A stretch of 64,000 nucleotides of DNA from Lycium barbarum (lineage: Eukaryota > Streptophyta > Magnoliopsida > Solanales > Solanaceae). The position numbers and the translations under genes are program-made. A model generated the notes under the pieces. The model had not been told where the DNA came from, made no database searches, and saw only the letters and a program-made list of their open reading frames with translations. Positions within the stretch are counted from its first letter, which is position 1, and each line of letters begins with the position of its first letter. Below, in pieces: positions 48,465 to 60,020 of this stretch. The stretch lies in assembly GCF_019175385.1 (NCBI RefSeq), contig NC_083344.1:64604782-64668781 (forward strand), read 5' to 3'.

Positions 48465-49522
48465 ATGGCTCTAACGCGATCCAAAAATGGTAACCGAGGA
48501 CGTCCTGCGGGAGTTAACTGAAATCTTGGGGGCGCGAATACTGGTAATGGAAATGATGCTGGAAATCAAGCACCACCACTAGCACCGCCTGCTCCTGCTG
48601 TTCATGCTGTAGGTGTACCTGAGATTGGTACTATGCAAACGGCTATTCAAATGTTGACTGCATTGGTTGCTGCTCAGCAGCAGCGTGGAGCTGTGGGACC
48701 TCACGGTGGAGGCAGACTTAAGCAATTCCTCGGCTTGAATTCACTAGAGTTCTTTGGGTCACGAGAGATGGATGACTCCCAACACTTTTTAGATAAGACC
48801 TTCAAGGCATTGAGGGCAATAGATGCCCGGGATTCTGAAGCTATAAGGCTTGCTTCTTATCAGTTGAAGGATGTTGCTCATATATGGTTTGAGATGTGGG
48901 AATCTGAGAGGGGTGACACTGCTTTAGCTCCGACATGGACTGAATTTGAAAAGGCATTCATGGGAAGGTTCTTGTCTGCTGAAGAAAGAATTGCTATGGC
49001 TATAAAGTTTAAAAGCTAGAGCAAGGTCACAAGTCTGTTCGTGAGTATAGTTTGGAGTTCACCCGTCTGTCAAGGTATGCTTTATACATGATTCTGACTG
49101 AAAAGCATAAGTTGACTCATTTTGTGAAAGGCTTGGTACCATGTATCAAGTATGGATGTGCTGCTGTGGCTATGTCTCCTACTTGCACTTTCTCATCTCT
49201 GGTTAGGTTTACTGAACAACAAGAGAGTTGGAAAAATGAGAAGAGGGTGGATCGAGATCAGAACAAAAAGGCCCGATCGGTAGGTGGTTTTAGTGGTAAT
49301 AATTATAAGGGAGGTCAGTGTAAAGGGTATTCGGCACCTGCTCAGTCTGGCGCATATTCGAATGCTAGTGTACCTTCTGGTAGGCAAGGCCAGAAGAATA
49401 ACAACCAAAGTAGGTTCTCCAAAGGTAGTAGTCGGTCTGCTATATTGGAGGATTGTATCTGTCATCACTGTGGTATTAGGGGGCATCTTAAGAGGGACTG
49501 CAGAAAGTGGCTACGAGAGATG
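48465..49522 (+). pseudogene. gag: gag of element G, broken and truncated
   Basis: The start is the ATG at 48465 (MALTRSKNGNRGRP). The frame is cut by TGA at 48519-48521, runs on to TAG at 49017-49019, and a one-base loss at about 49017 shifts it to the frame of 49052 onward. Visible: Ala/Pro-rich N-terminus, gag core (DSEAIRLASYQLKDVAHIWF, WTEFEKAFMGRFL, SVREYSLEF), Arg/Gly/Ser-rich linker, and the CCHC knuckle CHHCGIRGHLKRDC at about 49460-49503. It ends abruptly where the LTR of H begins. The rest of G (pol, 3' LTR) is not in the window. The gag is more distant from the A/D/E type. Confidence 0.88.
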
Positions 49523-49523
49523 G

Positions 49524-51635
49524 TGTCACACCCCAACCTTGGTAAGGCGTGACTAGCACTCGGCACCCTACGGGAACCGAGCGAACCAACTGTAACTCAC
49601 GTTTTCTGTATCTCGAAAGGAAACATATGACCAAGGTACTATAAGCCATAGGTGCACAAGCCCAAAAGATAACATACTTATGTCTTCAAAATAATCTCGA
49701 GTGCATGTGCCGGTAAGGCTATCCATAATAATGATACAACATAGTACAAGTCGAGATAATTATAAGATATCTAACTGTGCATATTTGTTTACGAGCCTCT
49801 ACAAGAGTACATGACGTAAAGTGGCCGGAACAGGGCCCCGCCATACCCATGCAAATGCATATGCAGCCATGCTGACTCACAGGGAAACTCCGAAGCAAGT
49901 GGAGCGCCACGACTCTGCCTACTGAGCTGGTATCCTTACTGAAAGATCCGTCAAGCTGTATCTCAAGACCTGCGGGCATGAAACCTAGCGCCCCCAGCAA
50001 AAGGACGTCAGTACGAGCAATGTACTGAGTATGCAAGGTGGAAAGTGAAACAAAATATCCATATACAAAAGATGAGAAGAATAAGAACCAACCTGGCATT
50101 TCTAAACTACCGATGGAAATCTAGCATATGTATACATACATCTTCATCTTCTTGCGATCTTTACTAAGTCTGTATACCCTACCATAGTCCTGATTACCTT
50201 ATCATCAAACGTTATCTGAACATGTGTTGCAGCGTGCAACCCGATCCATATATACTACATGTCTCTCTCTATACTTTTGCATGCTTAACCATATCTATGT
50301 GCAGTACTGTGCCTTTATCTTACTAATCATCCTATACTAACTGCCCAACTGATCAGTGGTAACTGCCCAATAGGCTGCAGTCCGGTGGTAATAACTGCCC
50401 GTCCGATTATCGCCCGACGATAGAGCGAAATTGCCCGACTGATCAGCGGTAACTGCCCGACTGGCTGCAGTCCAGTGGTAAATATATACATCTGCCCAAC
50501 CGACCGTAGCACGGTGGTAACATCTGCCCGACTGGTCGTAGACCAATGGTAATTATAATCAACATTATAACTAAACTTCTACAAGTAATCTCTATACACT
50601 TCCCGTGGTCATCACTTAACTCGTAGGCTCTACATAATCACATAAGACTTATAAGCACAGCTCAGGGCATTAGTACTTCTTCCCACTTGACTAGACTATA
50701 ACCAAATCCTAAGATACAACATGAACCTCTCTTCGAACATTTAATACCTCATTAGGGATCCTCTACCAGCACTCTATTCATGTCCTATAAACATTGCTTA
50801 ACCTGTTCCTAAACTCGTTGGATTATTATTATGGAACTGTCATCATGAACACGTCTCACCTTGAACGAACAAGGTCATAAGCTGAGATCAACATCAATGA
50901 ATAACACCAATAGCCATGAAACAAGCTCAACGATATCACAAGAACATCGGGAACTATAAGCTTTGGTACATTTAGAAACGATTTTATTGACGATGTCATA
51001 TATACATAGGTTTACAACAAAGGAATCATGCCTTATGAAAGAAAGGTTTAGCCTTTAGATATCTCCAATATTTTCCTTGAATTCCAACCAAGATGCACCG
51101 CAATACGATAGTATAATCGCAACTACGCGTTGTCCAAACTTAAATCCGTAGATTATACTTAATTCGCGTTAAAATCTTGTGGACAGAAATTGGGAGAAAT
51201 TTTAGAACATTTGGGAAATATTTGGAGTATTTTGGGGCTGAAAATGAGGTTTTGGATCAGATTTGGTCCTTAAATAGTGGGTCAAATTCGGGTCGGGTCA
51301 CTGTAGAAGTACTGTAGCAAGTCGTACTGTAGCAGAATTGTAGCAGCCCGGTTACTGTAGTAGCGTTTTTGCTCTGTCAGCCTAACTTGTAACGTCCATA
51401 ATTCTCTACTCCGATGTCCTATCGATAAGAGCTTTGTTTCGTTAGAAACTAGACTCGACGAACTTCATTTTAGGCTTTTGTTTCACTTCAAAACACTTCA
51501 TATGCTAAGAGATATTAGTCCCTCAAGTTGGACCAAAATTTTCGCACAAAACATTACCCATCCTTTCTCCAAAGTCGTACTACTTTATTTCTTCCACTCA
51601 TTTCCTTATAAAACCTTCCGGTATACCTTATATAC
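49524..51635 (-). repeat. LTR of element H, cut by A2
   Basis: On the plus strand it starts TGTCACACCCC inside the gag of G; GATGG (49519-49523) is the expected target copy. It shares the LTR-end block CCTGCGGGCATG...GGACGTCAGTAC with D and E and has the dyad cagtacgagcaatgtactg at 50009-50027. A hairpin-rich minisatellite lies at 50336-50553, and a CTGTAGCA-word cluster at about 51298-51372 sits next to TATTTAAGGA (51268-51277, minus). At 51635 it is interrupted by A2, so neither its full length nor its status as 3' or solo LTR can be told. Confidence 0.82.
50336..50553. repeat. Hairpin minisatellite in the H LTR
   Basis: About six imperfect units of 30-38 bp follow the pattern ctgcccgactgg...cagtggtaa (for example 50340-50370, 50452-50480, 50524-50553). 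Each unit can fold on itself (gactggtcgtagaccaatgg-like). Equivalent but unrelated arrays are at the same LTR position in D, E and G. Confidence 0.75.
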
Positions 51636-54600
51636 TGTTATATCCCGTGTTTTCACACGTTTGGAAAAATTCGATAAATATTGGATTCTTGAGATATAAG
51701 GTTAAATTTGATAGTTTGTTGAACATAAGAGTTATGTATGAAAGAATATTATCGTGGAAGTGTGGGATAAGCCTAAGGGCAAAACGTGGAATTTCGGAAA
51801 TTGGTTTCGGGAATTGCAAAAATAAAATTTGTAGCCATTTGGGCTTGCAAAAATAAGAAGCACAATGAGGCCCATTTCTTGATATGGCCCAAACCCATGC
51901 CTTTAAGATATTTCCCATGTGCTAATTAGTGAATATTAGTCTTTAACTCTTAAGAAGGTTCAAGAGAAAAATAAGACAAGGAAAGAAAAACAAGAACAAG
52001 AGCAACACTAGAGACCATTTCGGGTTTGGCATAGAAAAATTACCCCCTCCAAATCTTGCCTCCAAAATTATTTTCTTGTTGGAATCCTACTAATTCTAGG
52101 TCCCTTCTCAACTTGGTGTAGTTGGTTTGGAATAAAGAGGTCTTGTTCCTTCAAGTTGACCTTATATTCAAGTGAAGAAGATTGAGTAAAAAGGTAAGAA
52201 TTTATCCCTTATTATTGTGTTATGAAGTCTTGTTTGTGTTGTAGTATGTAGAAATGAGTTGATTGTGTGAAGAAATGGAAGTTTGCAAAGTAGGTGTGTG
52301 TTATAGCTATATGGCCGTGAGTATGTATATGTTGTATAGCCACAATGTATAGAATTCATGTTATATCTTAGTTGTGGTTGTGTGAAATGCATATAGGAAT
52401 TGAAAGTTGCATGAATTTAGTTGATGTTGATAGAAGGGCATATGGTCGTGTACTATGTTGAAGTTGGAATGGAATGGATTAAGTTTGTTTAGTATGTTAG
52501 TTGTGTTATTGAGATTCTTGTAATGTAAATGAAGTTAGAATGATAAAAGTTTGTATCGAAATGAAATATGGAAGCTTATGTCGTTTTAGTACGATTTTAT
52601 GACATTATGAAAATGAAGTTATTAGGTTGCTAATTATGACAAGTATTGATGAACTTGGAAGAAGGAAACATGTTATGAATACGTATGCCAAAGATTAGGA
52701 GTTTTGGATAAATTATGACTATGGCGGAAAGTTGTATATTATGTATATCGAGTGTATAACTTAAGGAAAATGATATGAAATGTCTCTAAATCTATATTGT
52801 GATGATCTTGAGTGATAATGGATGTGAAATCAATGATGTTAGTTTGAAAGTTTGGGTTAGAATGAAGGTTATGTCAACTTGTGAGAAAAATTACTAGTTG
52901 AAGGATAATTGTGTTTTTAATGTTCTTTGTTGATGTTGATGTTGATGTTGTTGTTTGGGTTGTTGTTGATTGATTTGGCCGAGTTGAATTCTCGGGGGTG
53001 CTATATGTATAGGGGAAGTGCTGCCGAAATTTCGGTAGACAAATAAGAGTTGAATTGAACTTGTAGCATCTATAACCTACAATTGGTAAATGTGACCATT
53101 TGCAGATTTTCGACGAAACGGAGAGTGAGCTTGGATAGGCTTAAAAAGCTCAAAAGGTATGTAAAGCTACCCCGATCCTTCTTTTGGCATGTCTAAGTGT
53201 TTTAGGATCGGATTCGGGCCTCAAAAGACCTTCTTGGCCATCGGAATCCGCAAGAGAAAATCTCAGTTTTTCCTTCAGTAGAATTGAACCATTTTGATAT
53301 GCTTTCCTGAAATTATGCAAACTTTCTCTAAACTCCTTGAAAAGCTATAGAATGTCCGTAGAACCTTTATAGGTGACCCCATAAGCTTAAAGGGCGTAAT
53401 TTGAGCCCACCGCCTTGCTTGTTCCGAGGTGGGCCCGCTATTCTCGGTTTTGCCCTTAATGTACTAAAGTCTCCTTTTCGAACGATTTTTGAAAGAAACG
53501 TTTCGACTACCCTTTTTATTACCTAACGAATATGGTTTTAAATATTCTATTAAGTCTGATAAATTATTTTGACACTCGGAACGACTTCAGGAAGGTTATG
53601 CTTCTGTAATTTATTATGATGTCCGAAATGCTTTTATTATGATCCCGTCCGACTTCATTGGATGTGTTTGTCATTAATATGCCTCATCGAGTCTCTGAAA
53701 ATATTTATGATATTTTAACTGCATTTAGTTTCTCACTACTCTATTCGTGGATGCCCCAATGATTCCCACACTGAGCCCGGGCCAGGATATGTTGTCAAGC
53801 GTAATCCCCTACATTGTTCGCCGTGCCTCGATGTGAGGGGGCAGGTATACGCGTACATGGGTTTGTGGAGTATGTTGTGCCATGTACGTTTGTTCTGATA
53901 TGATTTACTATGGCCATCTGATATGACATATTGTGTTTTGGGGTTATGCCCCTATTCTGATTCTTCTGTGTTGTGGCACCAGCGTCGGGTGGGTGACCAC
54001 GTTCTGTCTGCCGAGTCCCTTGGCAGGGGCCGGATTTGATATGACATATGTTTCTGTACACACTCCGCATGTTTTGAAAATATATATTTGATACCTTGTA
54101 TTTTCTGTTTACTTTCTGTACATTATATACCAGTTATGATTTTGTTTCTGCAACTCAGGCTTTACATATTCAGTACATATTTCGTACTGACCCCCTTTCC
54201 TCGGGGGCTGCGTTTTCATGCCGCGCAGGTACTGACGACAGGTTTGCCGATCCGTCTGTCTAGGATATCTTTTCCGCCATTTGGAGCGCTCTTTTATTCA
54301 GAGCCATCTTTTGGTACAGTCTGTCACTTCTATATGTGTATATTCTCGTTCATGGGTACGGCGGGGCCCTGTCCCGCCATATGATTCTGTTGGTCCATTT
54401 AGAGGTCTGTAGACATGTTTGTGGGTTGGGATCTTTCTGTACAGATATGTGTATGTGTTGTGTTTGGGCGATCCCCTTCGTCGCGGCGGCCGGTCCGCAT
54501 ATATCTAGATGTTGCTTTGTTGGCCCTGTGAGGCCTTTGTTGGTATTTTCTGCGTGCAGGGTATTTGGGATAGTCCGTAAAACAAAGGAAACTCTGCCGA

Positions 54601-54720
54601 AATTTTTCTGGAAATTATCTAAATTTAGAATAAAGCCTTGTTGGCTTCTGCCATATACTAGAATGCGTTTCAGTGCCCAGATCGGGCACTAGTCACGGCC
54701 TACGGGGTTGGGTCGTGACA
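51636..54720 (+). repeat. 5' LTR of A2 (3,085 bp)
   Basis: It starts TGTTATATCCCGTG and ends GGGTTGGGTCGTGACA, immediately before the PBS. Bases 1-96 are identical to 59925-60020. The dyad cagtacatatttcgtactg is at 54171-54189, followed by a CTGCG...ATGCCGCGCAGGT block. It shares its last ~60 bp with A1 and B. Confidence 0.94.
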
Positions 54721-54724
54721 AAAG

Positions 54725-54736
54725 TGGTATCAGAGC
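54725..54736 (+). promoter_or_regulatory. Primer-binding site of A2 (initiator tRNA-Met)
   Basis: TGGTATCAGAGC, four bases after the LTR end. Confidence 0.95.
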
Positions 54737-54923
54737 GGTTCGTCCTCGGAATGTCTACAGACCGTGTCTAGTAGAGTCTTGTTTATCGGTGTGTTGTGCA
54801 CCACACCTATAGACGGGAGGCTACAGGGCATTTAGGTTACTACCCTTCTTTCTGTCTTAGATCGTGCGATAGAACTGTGTTATCAGGATGATTCCTCCCT
54901 AACAAATTGTTACATTTGCAGTT

Positions 54924-55931
54924 ATGCCTCCAAAAAAGGCGACAGCGGCCCAAAAGGCCAAGGCAACGGCTACGGGAGAGACTAGTCGGGCCCAGAGGGT
55001 TACCAGGGCCCATGCTCATATTGCTCCTGATGTTTTGCCCCCGGCAGAGGGCTCTTCTACACCGCCACATATAGAGGAGATTGGAGCAGCAGCAGCTGCA
55101 GGTCGAGGGGCGGCTCCACCGCCAGCTCCCGATATTCCAGTACCTGAGCCTCCAGCTCCACGGCCAGGGACTGAGGATCAGACTATGAGAGAGGCAGTCC
55201 AGCTATTGACTAGACTTGTGGCAGGACAGGTTCAGGGGCACGGACTGGGAGGTGACCGGGCTTACAGGCGTGACAGTTCGAGAGCCCGTGAGTTCTTGAC
55301 TTGTGGCCCTCCAGAGTTCTTCGGGAGAAAGCCCGAGGAGGATCCCGAGGAGTTCATCAGGAAGATGCGGCGCACCTTACAGTTTATTAATGCTTCCGCG
55401 ACAGAGTCAGTCACATTGGCTTCTTACCGGTTGTATGATATAGCGGCAAATTGGTACGAGTCATGGGAGTTATCCAGAGGCGACGACGCTCCCCCAGCAG
55501 TTTGGGATGATTTTTCTGAGGCTTTTCTTAGCCACTTTCTGCCTCCGGAGCTACGGCGAGCCAAGGCTGACAGATTCTTATTGCTGAGACAAAGGGGTCG
55601 CAGTGTTCGAGAGTACAGTATGGAGTTCGACTCATTGGCCCGATACGCACCTGCTGTGGTAGCTACTATGGCTGACAGGATGCACAGGTATATTATGGGG
55701 CTGGACCGTTATTTTGTCGACAGCTGTTTAGTATTGGCTGCTCAGCCCGGCATGGATATTGCCCGGATTCAGGCCCACGCCCAGGGCATGGAGGACCGGC
55801 ATAGGGAGCGTCAGCCTGATAGGAGCCAGGATCGGAGACAGCCCAAGAGGGCCAGATCATCTGGCTATTCTGGAGATTCTCGGGGCAGGCAGCCTCAGCA
55901 GCCGCAGCAGCCTAGCAGACATCTATCCTAG
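54924..55931 (+). CDS. gag: gag N-terminal part of A2, closed by an in-frame TAG
   Basis: The start MPPKKATAAQKAKA follows a 187-nt leader after the PBS. A Lys/Ala-rich N-terminus and a Pro/Ala linker precede the retrotransposon gag domain (residues about 115-270: EEDPEEFIRKM, YESWELSRGDDAPPAVW, LPPELRRAKADRFL, SVREYSMEFDSLARYAP). An Arg/Gln-rich segment then leads to TAG at 55929-55931, 335 codons in. The zinc knuckle lies beyond this stop in the same frame, so the stop removes it and all of pol unless it is read through. The same TAG is in the second copy (60612-60614). Neither A1 nor the other elements has a stop at this exact site. Confidence 0.92.
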   Translation: MPPKKATAAQKAKATATGETSRAQRVTRAHAHIAPDVLPPAEGSSTPPHIEEIGAAAAAGRGAAPPPAPDIPVPEPPAPRPGTEDQTMREAVQLLTRLVAGQVQGHGLGGDRAYRRDSSRAREFLTCGPPEFFGRKPEEDPEEFIRKMRRTLQFINASATESVTLASYRLYDIAANWYESWELSRGDDAPPAVWDDFSEAFLSHFLPPELRRAKADRFLLLRQRGRSVREYSMEFDSLARYAPAVVATMADRMHRYIMGLDRYFVDSCLVLAAQPGMDIARIQAHAQGMEDRHRERQPDRSQDRRQPKRARSSGYSGDSRGRQPQQPQQPSRHLS

Positions 55932-58900
55932 CCGGCTCAGAGCGCACCTCCACAGCCTACAGGTCGCAGATTTGATAGCCCAGGTTATTCAGGAGCAGGT
56001 CAGAGCTCCAGGGCTTCAGGTTCGCGGACAGACAGGGGTTCTGGTCAGACGAGGCCACCTAGGCCTCAGTGTTCTTATTGTGGCAGATACCATCCTGGGG
56101 AGTGCTACAGAGCCACCGGTGCATGTTTTTCTTGTGGCCGTCAGGGCCATTCTGTGAGAGATTGCCCGTATAAGGGTAGTTCGGGTGGTGCAGCGCAGCC
56201 TACCGGATCAGCCGCCAGGTCTTCATCTTCATCAGTGGCTATGCGCCCTACGGGGCCAGGTACTTCAGCACCAGCGGGTCGCGGCAGAGGCCGTGGTGGA
56301 GCTTCTAGTACTAGCGGTCCTTCGAACCGCATCTATGCTCTGTCCAGCCGCCAGGATCAGGAGGCATCGCCTAATGTCGTTACAGGTACATTATTGGTTT
56401 TCTCTCGGTCTGTGTATGCATTGATTGATCCAGGTTCGACTTTGTCATATATTTCGCCTCTGGTTGCTTGTAAAATTGGTATAATATCTGAACCTATAGA
56501 GCCGTTTGAGGTAGCCACACCGATTGGGGACTTTATTGTAGCAAAACAGGTATATAAAAACTGTTCCGTAATTGTATGTGGCCGTGACACTAAGGCAGAT
56601 CTGGTGGAGTTAGGTATGGTCGAGTTCGATGTTATTATGGGAATGGACTGGCTAGCCTCCTGTTTTGCTAATGTTGACTGCCAAAATAAGGTAGTTCGTT
56701 TCCAGTTTCCTGGGGAGCCAGTTATAGAATGGGCCGGTAATACAGCATCGCCGAAAGGTAAGTTTATTTCATACCTTAAGGCAAAGAAAATGATCAGAAA
56801 GGGTTATTTTTATCATCTGGTTAGGGTACAAGACTTGACAGCAGAAACGCCGACTCTTCAGTCAGTTCCCGTGGTTAATGAATTTCCAGATGTGTTCCCA
56901 GAACAGCTTCCAGGCCTTCCTCCAGAGCGGGAGATAGATTTTACTATTGATTTGCTTCCAGATACTCAGCCGATATCTATTCCCCCGTACAGAATGGCAC
57001 CGGCAGAATTGAAAGAACTGAAAGAGCAGTTGAAGGATCTATTAGAAAAAGGCTTTATTAGACCCAGTACTTCGCCTTGGGGAGCCCCGGTATTATTTGT
57101 GCGTAAGAAAGACGGGTCGTTGCGTATGTGTATTGATTATCGACAGCTGAATAAGGTAACCATAAAGAATAAATACCCCCTCCCCAGAATTGAAGATTTG
57201 TTTGATCAGTTGCAGGGCGCCAAGTATTTTTCGAAGATAGATCTTCGGTCTGGCTATCATCAGGTACGGGTACGGGAGGCCGATATTCCTAAGACAGCAT
57301 TCCGGACCAGATATGGGCATTATGAATTCAGAGTTATGTCTTTTGGGCTGACTAATGCTCCTGCGGTATTCATGGATTTAATGAACCGGGTATTCAGGCC
57401 ATTCTTAGACATGTTCGTAATTGTATTTATCGATGATATCCTGGTTTATTCTCGGTCCGAGGCAGAGCACGCAGATCATCTGAGAGCGGTATTGGGGGTA
57501 CTTCGGCATCAGGAATTATATGCAAAATTTTCTAAATGTGAATTCTGGCTGGCTTCAGTGGCATTTCTGGGGCATATTATTGCAGTTGATGGTGTCCGGG
57601 TGGATACACAGAAGATTGAGGCCGTGAAAAATTGGCCCAGACCCACGACGCCCACAGAGGTACGTAGTTTCCTGGGGTTAGCTGGCTATTACAGAAGATT
57701 TGTGGAAAAGTTTGCTTCGATTTCAGCGCCTTTGACAAGGCTAACTCAGAAGGGAGCCAAGTTCCAGTGGACTGATGCTTGTGAACGAAGCTTCCAGTTG
57801 CTGAAAGAGAAGCTGACTACAGCCCCAGTTCTGAATCTTCCAGAGGGACCCGATGGATATGTTATTTATTGTGACGCTTCTGGTGTGGGATTGGGCTGTG
57901 TATTGATGCAGCACGGTAGAGTTATAGCTTATGCTTCTCGGCAATTGAAAAAGCATGAAAAGAATTATCCTACTCACGATCTGGAGCTTGCAGCGGTGAT
58001 CCATGCCCTGAAGATATGGAGACATTATTTATATGGCGTTCATGTTGATATCTATACAGATCATAAGAGTCTTCAGTATATTTTCAGACAGAAAGAGCTT
58101 AATTTGCGGCAGCGGAGGTGGCTGGAGCTCCTGAAAGACTATGATGTGGATATTCTGTATCATCCGGGCAAGGCTAATGTTGTTGCAGATGCGCTTAGCC
58201 GGAAATCTATGGGCAGCCTGGTAGATTTACAGCCAGACAGGAGAGAGATAGTACGTGACATTCATCAGTTGGCTAATCTTGGGGTTCGTCTGGCCGATTC
58301 TGGAGGTACACGGATTTCTGTCCGAGGGGTTTCTGAGTCATCTATTAAGGAAGATATCAAGCGGCATCAATATGAAGATCCTGTTTTGGCACGATACAGA
58401 GACACGGCCTATGATAAGGGGAAGACTCTGTTCGAGTTCACTCCGGACGGGACTTTATTATTCAGGGGCAGGTTGTGTGTACCTGATATTGCAGGTCTTC
58501 GGCAGCAGGTTATGAGCGAGGCACATTATGCTCGCTATTCGGTCCATCCTGGGTCTACAAAGATGTACCATGATCTCCGATGCTTATACTGGTGGGATGG
58601 CATGAAACGGGATATCGCAGAGTTCGTCGCCCAGTGTCCCAATTGTCAACAGGTCAAAATTGAACATCAGAAACCGGGTGGACTGTTGCAGGAAATGGAA
58701 ATTCCGACGTGGAAGTGGGAGATCATTAATATGGACTTCATTACAGGGTTGCCTCGCACTCCACGAAAGTATGATTCCATCTGGGTTATTGTTGATAGGC
58801 TGACAAAATCAGCCCATTTTCTCCCCGTCAGAACTACTTATTCCGCCGAGGATTATGCCAGGCTTTATATTAAAGAAATAGTGAAGCTTCATGGAGTTCC

Positions 58901-59843
58901 TATATCTATTATCACTGACAGAGGTGCTCAGTTCACAGCGAACTTCTGGAGATCTTTTCAGGAAGGATTAGGGACTCAGCTGAGCCTGAGCACAGCTTTC
59001 CATCCTCAGAGTGACGGACAGGCCGAGCGCACTATCCAGACGCTTGAAGATATGTTGCGGGCCTGCGTTATTGATTTCAGAGGTAGCTGGGAGGATCACT
59101 TGCCATTGATTGAATTTTCTTATAATAACAGCTACCATTCCAGCATCCAGATGGCTCCGTACGAGGCGTTATATGGTAGGAAATGCAGGTCACCTATCGG
59201 CTGGTTTGATATTGGCGAGACAGAATTAATCGGCCCAGATATGATCCAGCAGGCCGTTGATAAGGTGAAACTTATTCGGGAACGACTATTGGCAGCCCAG
59301 AGTCGACAAAAATCATACGCTGACAAACGGCGTCGTCCTTTGGAATTCCAGGTTGGTGATTGGGTATTTCTGAAGGTATCGCCTATGAAAGGCGTAATGC
59401 GGTTCGGCAGAAAGGGTAAGCTTAGTCCGCGTTATATTGGGCCTTATCTGATCGTGCGGAAAATTGGAAATGTCGCCTATGAGTTAGATTTGCCATCTGA
59501 CTTGGAAGCGGTACATCCGGTATTTCACGTCTCTATGCTTCGTAAGTGCATCGGTGACCCTTCCAGAATATTCCCTGCAGATGATATTCAAGTGACGGAG
59601 CAACTATCGTACGAGGAGCAGCCTGTATCTATTTTGGATCGTCAGGTACGGAGGCTCCGTAATAAGGATGTAGCCTCTGTTAAGGTACTGTGGCGGAACG
59701 AGAATAGGGAGGAAATGACATGGGAGGCCGAAGAGGAAATGAAGAAGAAATACCCTCATTTGTTCCCTATGCCCACAGGTAACCTTGAATCCCTACTTAA
59801 TTTCATTTTAATACCAATCGTATGTCATATGTGTTGTCTATAA
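55932..59843 (+). CDS. pol: A2 frame continuing after the TAG: zinc knuckle, PR, RT, RNase H, IN, chromodomain
   Basis: The frame is the same as gag and stays open to TAA at 59841-59843. CCHC knuckle [14 protein letters not shown] at 56124-56165; aspartic protease DPGST near 56427; RT FIDDI with catalytic Asp codons at 57432-57437; RNase H CDASG near 57870 and TDHKSLQ near 58060; integrase HHCC near 58525-58640; DDE codons at 58734, 58917 and 59025; CR(S)PIGW module; chromodomain about 59560-59770 ([33 protein letters not shown]), which in this family guides integration towards heterochromatin. All catalytic residues I can identify are present. No separate start codon is evident: it would be expressed only by readthrough or as part of a Gag-Pol from a TAG-free relative. 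Confidence 0.92.
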   Translation, partial: PAQSAPPQPTGRRFDSPGYSGAGQSSRASGSRTDRGSGQTRPPRPQCSYCGRYHPGECYRATGACFSCGRQGHSVRDCPYKGSSGGAAQPTGSAARSSSSSVAMRPTGPGTSAPAGRGRGRGGASSTSGPSNRIYALSSRQDQEASPNVVTGTLLVFSRSVYALIDPGSTLSYISPLVACKIGIISEPIEPFEVATPIGDFIVAKQVYKNCSVIVCGRDTKADLVELGMVEFDVIMGMDWLASCFANVDCQNKVVRFQFPGEPVIEWAGNTASPKGKFISYLKAKKMIRKGYFYHLVRVQDLTAETPTLQSVPVVNEFPDVFPEQLPGLPPEREIDFTIDLLPDTQPISIPPYRMAPAELKELKEQLKDLLEKGFIRPSTSPWGAPVLFVRKKDGSLRMCIDYRQLNKVTIKNKYPLPRIEDLFDQLQGAKYFSKIDLRSGYHQVRVREADIPKTAFRTRYGHYEFRVMSFGLTNAPAVFMDLMNRVFRPFLDMFVIVFIDDILVYSRSEAEHADHLRAVLGVLRHQELYAKFSKCEFWLASVAFLGHIIAVDGVRVDTQKIEAVKNWPRPTTPTEVRSFLGLAGYYRRFVEKFASISAPLTRLTQKGAKFQWTDACERSFQLLKEKLTTAPVLNLPEGPDGYVIYCDASGVGLGCVLMQHGRVIAYASRQLKKHEKNYPTHDLELAAVIHALKIWRHYLYGVHVDIYTDHKSLQYIFRQKELNLRQRRWLELLKDYDVDILYHPGKANVVADALSRKSMGSLVDLQPDRREIVRDIHQLANLGVRLADSGGTRISVRGVSESSIKEDIKRHQYEDPVLARYRDTAYDKGKTLFEFTPDGTLLFRGRLCVPDIAGLRQQVMSEAHYARYSVHPGSTKMYHDLRCLYWWDGMKRDIAEFVAQCPNCQQVKIEHQKPGGLLQEMEIPTWKWEIINMDFITGLPRTPRKYDSIWVIVDRLTKSAHFLPVRTTYSAEDYARLYIKEIVKLHGVPISIITDRGAQFTANFWRSFQEGLGTQLSLSTAFHPQSDGQAERTIQTLEDMLRACVIDFRGSWEDHLPLIEFSYNNSYHSSIQMAPYEALYGRKCRSPIGWFDIGETELIGPDMIQQAVDKVKLIRERLLAAQSRQKSYADKRRRPLEFQVGDWVFLKVSPMKGVMRFGRKGKLSPRYIGPYLIVRKIGNVAYELDLPSDLEAVHPVFHVSMLRKCIGDPSRIFPADDIQVTEQLSYEEQPVSILDRQVRRLRNKDVASVKVLWRNENREEMTWEAEEEMKKKYPHLFPMPTGNLESLLNFILIPIVCHMCCL

Positions 59844-59888
59844 TTAGAAACTCCCCCAAGTTATTTTCCAACCCTATAAGATTAATTT

Positions 59889-59924
59889 TACATTCGAGGA
59901 CGAATGTTCTAAAGGGGGGGAGGA
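59889..59924 (+). promoter_or_regulatory. Pre-PPT hairpin and polypurine tract of A2
   Basis: acattcg/cgaatgt arms with a 4-nt agga loop (59890-59907) are followed by the purine tract aaaggggggg agga (59911-59924), which abuts the 3' LTR start. Confidence 0.88.
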
Positions 59925-60020
59925 TGTTATATCCCGTGTTTTCACACGTTTGGAAAAATTCGATAAATATTGGATTCTTGAGATATAAGGTTAAATTTGA
60001 TAGTTTGTTGAACATAAGAG
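59925..60020 (+). repeat. 3' LTR stub of A2 (96 bp)
   Basis: Identical to the first 96 bp of the 5' LTR (51636-51731). It breaks off at GAG (60018-60020), which is shared with the gag sequence that follows: a 3-bp microhomology at the junction. Confidence 0.93.

Noticed and set aside
50336..50553. Possible CRISPR array
   Set aside because: The units are contiguous and imperfect with no unique spacers of constant length, inside a plant LTR. It is a minisatellite.
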